This document shows positions 22,173 through 23,869 of a stretch of DNA of 23,869 nucleotides, one piece after another. A program made the translations under genes and the position numbers. Each line of letters begins with the position of its first letter. Positions within the stretch are counted from its first letter, which is position 1. Source of the DNA: a virus. Below the pieces are notes generated by a model. That model had not been told where the DNA came from. It saw only the letters and a list, made by a program, of their open reading frames with translations, and searched no databases. The stretch covers positions 1 through 23,869 of the IMG/VR virus record IMGVR_UViG_3300037805_000110. One strand, written 5' to 3'.

Positions 22173-22225
22173 TCACTCGCACTCTTTCTATGTTCCTCAC
22201 CCTTAGGCCCATTCCAATACTCATC
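22173..22225 (-). repeat. 53-bp exact direct repeat, copy 2
   Basis: Identical to 22053-22105. No third base has changed, so the duplication is young. Confidence 0.92.
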
Positions 22226-22242
22226 GGAGCTTTTTCTCATCT

Positions 22243-22578
22243 TCAATTCACTTCAGGCTGTTTTGTTGGATGATGTCTACTGAAATATTCACGGGCTAAC
22301 TTATATCCACGTGCTCTACTTCTACATTGATTATCAGATGACATGCACATATTATTAAAAGCAGATGCCAATTTATGAATGTGAGGGGTGTTGGAATAAA
22401 TCTTACATAACAACCAATGTATTATAAAATGCTCTCTTGCTGATAACTCAACAGTGTACTTAAATGATACTGGACCACCGACACATTTTGGTACAACATG
22501 ATGCCTTTCAGTATACTCATCATTATGTTTATTTGGATTGTTTAGAATAGCAACATACATATCTATATAAAATGACAT
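22243..22578 (-). CDS. HNH homing endonuclease (N-terminal nuclease part) inside the polymerase gene
   Basis: 111 aa. TERHHVVPKCVGG is the HNH beta-hairpin with the catalytic His, and ELSAREHFIIHWLLC is the following helix with the metal-binding His. NNMCMSSDN and the basic RSRARGYKLAREYFSRHHP follow; then the frame closes at 22243. It lies between the first and second polymerase cistrons and has its own late promoter and AGGAG. Endonucleases placed within gene 43 are known from Aeromonas T4-like phages, where the two halves are still made. The target is probably the uninterrupted polymerase gene of related phages (inference). Confidence 0.82.
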   Translation of the reverse strand: MSFYIDMYVAILNNPNKHNDEYTERHHVVPKCVGGPVSFKYTVELSAREHFIIHWLLCKIYSNTPHIHKLASAFNNMCMSSDNQCRSRARGYKLAREYFSRHHPTKQPEVN

Positions 22579-22602
22579 ATTAACTCCTATGAATTGATAT
22601 AT

Positions 22603-22611
22603 CTATTTATA
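22603..22611 (-). promoter_or_regulatory. T4-type late promoter for the HNH cassette
   Basis: TATAAATAG on the minus strand, an exact match, 25 nt before the ATG at 22578, with AGGAG at 22584-22588. Confidence 0.78.
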
Positions 22612-22631
22612 CCCAGTCTCTATATCGTAAA

Positions 22632-23027
22632 TCACTTCTTTCGAACTTTGATGATATGATCACTTGGATAAGCACCGAATTTGGTCTCGATGTCATATGT
22701 GAGGATGCTGATGTTGTCAGGACGTGATAACTCTTGTCCCTTATATTCATCACCTAAAAACGCAATGAGATGATTATCCATACCGCAAATATGAATGTCA
22801 TCTACATCTTTATATTGATCGATGAACTGGCCAGCATCGTACATTGTCTCAAACTTATGAGGTTGCATGTTGTGACCATACAGGTCCTTATGCTTGTGTT
22901 GCTTCTTAGAGCGAGTGAAGAGGGTCGGCTTATATGTGACCTTCTCGTTATGTTTTACACCATTTTCATCAATGAATCGGTGAAGAATCTTGTTGCCCTT
23001 GCGAGCAATAGATGTGTATGTGTTCAT
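22632..23027 (-). CDS. 43: DNA polymerase N-terminal part up to the Exo I motif
   Basis: 131 aa. RFIDENGVKHNEKVTYKPTL, FTRSKKQHKHKDLYGHNM and FETMYDAGQFI align with the start of T4 gp43 (RYIDENG, YKDIYGKNCAPQKF). The Exo I motif LTYDIET comes at about residue 112, and after KFGAYP the homology ends with a short tail (DHIIKVRKK) and a stop. The piece holds the N-terminal domain and the Exo I acids but lacks the rest of the exonuclease, so it must act together with the product of 20400-21629. A GAGGT box and a consensus sigma70 promoter precede it. Confidence 0.88.
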   Translation of the reverse strand: MNTYTSIARKGNKILHRFIDENGVKHNEKVTYKPTLFTRSKKQHKHKDLYGHNMQPHKFETMYDAGQFIDQYKDVDDIHICGMDNHLIAFLGDEYKGQELSRPDNISILTYDIETKFGAYPSDHIIKVRKK

Positions 23028-23055
23028 TCAAATACCTCATTATATAGTACATCAC

Positions 23056-23084
23056 ATTATAACACACCTAACAGCGTGTGTCAA
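23056..23084 (-). promoter_or_regulatory. Strong sigma70-like promoter for gene 43
   Basis: TTGACA (23079-23084), 17 nt, TATAAT (23056-23061), with TG one base before the -10, all consensus. It overlaps the stop of the upstream gene. The predicted leader is about 22 nt and contains GAGGT. A second TATAAT (23039-23044) lies closer to the ATG. Confidence 0.85.
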
Positions 23085-23473
23085 TCACTATCTAAGATAG
23101 CTTGCATCTTCTTCAATTGTGCCTCAATCATAGGCACTCGCTTCTCACCTGGCCACAAAATAGTGTCGCGCTCAGGGTGTTTCTGGAGGTTCTTCAATAA
23201 CGGCGCAATCAACTGCACCATTGCTACCACCTTCACATTAGCGTTCTGGGTGATAAGTGCCTTCGTCTCACTCATATCAAGCTGGCCAGCAATGTCTGCC
23301 ATCTTACTCTGGAGATCTTCTAATTTATGATCAAGATTACCAGTGGCCTCATTGACCACATCTCTCACTTTATCAGATTCCGCCTGCTTATCTGCCTTTG
23401 AGTCCGTAAAATCTATACCATAATCAAAGTCAAAGTTATCCGCTTCGAAATCATCAATATTAATGTCACTCAT
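23081..23473 (-). CDS. Unknown protein between regA and gene 43
   Basis: 130 aa, with GAGGAG before the ATG. The N-terminus is very acidic and aromatic (DDFEADNFDFDYGIDFTDSK). The middle is a heptad-like helix (HKLEDLQSKMADIAGQLDMS), and the C-terminus is basic. T4 has no gene here, but marine relatives may. The layout (acidic tail plus coiled coil) suits a protein that binds a partner; nothing more can be said. Confidence 0.7.
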   Translation of the reverse strand: MSDINIDDFEADNFDFDYGIDFTDSKADKQAESDKVRDVVNEATGNLDHKLEDLQSKMADIAGQLDMSETKALITQNANVKVVAMVQLIAPLLKNLQKHPERDTILWPGEKRVPMIEAQLKKMQAILDSD

Positions 23474-23483
23474 AATCTACTCC

Positions 23484-23846
23484 TCAAAAATTATACTTAG
23501 GCACAAGCTTCCAGTTATGTTTATCCTTATGGGAGATGATCCTGAAGTCGTTGTGCTCTGACACTGGCTGATCGTCAAAGTTGTCTGAGATGATAGTCAA
23601 CAGATCCCAGTCCTCTAAGAGAAGAGCAATGCGATTTCTACGTTCCATATCTTCAACAGTGAAGTTGGAAGTGCGTCCATCCAACGCGAACAACTCTTTA
23701 AATGATACTAGAAAGTACCGACCTCGCTTATGGAGAATATGACAGCTCTGATAGAGCGTGTTATCTCTAGTACTGATACCTACACGAGTCAACGTCTCTT
23801 TGATCTTTAGAAAACTCTCATCATCGGCCAGTTCGACCTCAATCAT
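23484..23846 (-). CDS. regA: RegA translational repressor
   Basis: 120 aa. MIEVELADDESFLKIKETLT, TLYQSCHILHKRGRYFLVSF, RRNRIALLLEDWDLL and HKDKHNWKLVPKYNF line up with T4 RegA (FLKVKETLTRMGI, YQSCHILQKKG, LLEDWGLI, WKLVPKY). RegA binds the start regions of early phage mRNAs and blocks ribosomes late in infection. The ATG at 23846 was chosen (MIE, as in T4) over a TTG one codon upstream. Gene order regA-43 is as in T4 apart from the extra gene between them. Confidence 0.95.
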   Translation of the reverse strand: MIEVELADDESFLKIKETLTRVGISTRDNTLYQSCHILHKRGRYFLVSFKELFALDGRTSNFTVEDMERRNRIALLLEDWDLLTIISDNFDDQPVSEHNDFRIISHKDKHNWKLVPKYNF

Positions 23847-23869
23847 CAATGACGGATTCCACTTAATAA
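23846..23869 (-). CDS. Possible end of gene 62 (clamp-loader small subunit)
   Basis: Seven codons (LLSGIRH) and a TGA that overlaps the ATG of regA. In T4, gene 62 precedes regA. Too short to recognise; the RegA frame is also open here. Confidence 0.25.
   Translation of the reverse strand, partial: LLSGIRH

Larger units (their letters stand above)
21590..22246 (-). pseudogene. C-terminal part of the HNH endonuclease, out of frame with its start
   Basis: 218 codons open from a TTG at 22246. The sequence has two copies of DEYWNGPKGEEHRKSASE, typical of the spacer after HNH domains in phage homing endonucleases. It continues as a long, charged, Lys/Glu/Arg-rich helix and ends with LLTRYTHQHVIDRTIRLRDK, a likely DNA-binding tail. 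It follows the HNH ORF with a 4-nt overlap in the -1 frame. One added base near 22248-22254 would fuse them. A -1 shift or re-initiation could also give the two pieces. Confidence 0.65.

Noticed and set aside
21515-22680. Group I intron or intein in the first polymerase break
   Set aside because: I found no Q, R, S core sequences and hardly any non-coding space. The upstream piece has no intein block A and the downstream piece lacks the His-Asn end. A free-standing endonuclease cassette fits better.
22770-23330. 186-codon plus-strand ORF
   Set aside because: It lies antisense to the polymerase start, its promoter and the 130-aa gene, which have family motifs and ribosome binding sites; its product looks like a frame shadow rich in Ser, Cys and Leu.
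1-23869. tRNA genes, CRISPR arrays, IS elements, rho-independent terminators
   Set aside because: No cloverleaf, regular short repeat-spacer array, transposase or GC-rich hairpin with a T run was found by eye.

Overview
The window comes from a T4-like myovirus, probably marine. Three things point there: the replication cluster regA - gene 43 DNA polymerase - uvsX - a gene 40 candidate - gene 41 helicase; late promoters of the T4 type (consensus TATAAATA, here mostly GATAAATAG); and a set of proteins starting with the T4-style capsid-targeting sequence MKTFxEFLxE. All host-type genes lie on the minus strand, so the phage operons read from right to left. Plus-strand genes are only homing endonucleases of the GIY-YIG family.

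Right part (about 14.8-23.9 kb), replication: the end of a possible gene 62, regA, an unknown 130-aa gene, then a heavily fractured DNA polymerase. Gene 43 is cut after the Exo I motif YDIET by an HNH endonuclease cassette. It is broken again in the fingers. It carries a 253-nt group I intron (19925-20177) whose removal restores KIMLNSLYGA. It is finally divided at YGDTD by a split mini-intein: IntN ends with a stop codon and IntC starts 17 nt later with its own ATG. After gene 43 come a small membrane protein (Imm-like by position), a 59-aa gene, a broken endonuclease fragment, uvsX, the gene 40 candidate, a 71-aa gene and the gene 41 helicase.

Middle (12.0-13.7 kb): a BCS1-like AAA+ ATPase and two small genes. 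Left-middle (3.0-11.0 kb): seven genes whose products start with a capsid-targeting sequence and a prohead-protease site ([L/I]xE). They include a ligase-nucleotidylyltransferase fusion, a polymerase-beta-type nucleotidyltransferase, a possible nuclease and a P-loop kinase. A DNA methyltransferase without this tag lies among them. I infer an arsenal of enzymes packed into the head and delivered with the DNA. Left end (0-3.0 kb): small late genes of unknown function and the start of a tail-fibre-like gene.

Three GIY-YIG genes (4.9, 11.1 and 13.8 kb) sit antisense in intergenic gaps. Each has its own late promoter, a leader hairpin and an AAGGA ribosome binding site, and each carries in its first codons a late promoter on the opposite strand, aimed at the neighbouring phage gene. 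Almost all endonuclease genes here are broken by frameshifts or deletions.

Two promoter classes are visible. Late ones precede structural or tagged genes and endonucleases. Sigma70-like extended -10 promoters precede polymerase, helicase, AAA ATPase, methyltransferase and the membrane protein; in four of these five, TATAAT stands exactly 6 nt before the ATG, which predicts leaderless mRNAs. No tRNA, CRISPR array or IS element was seen.
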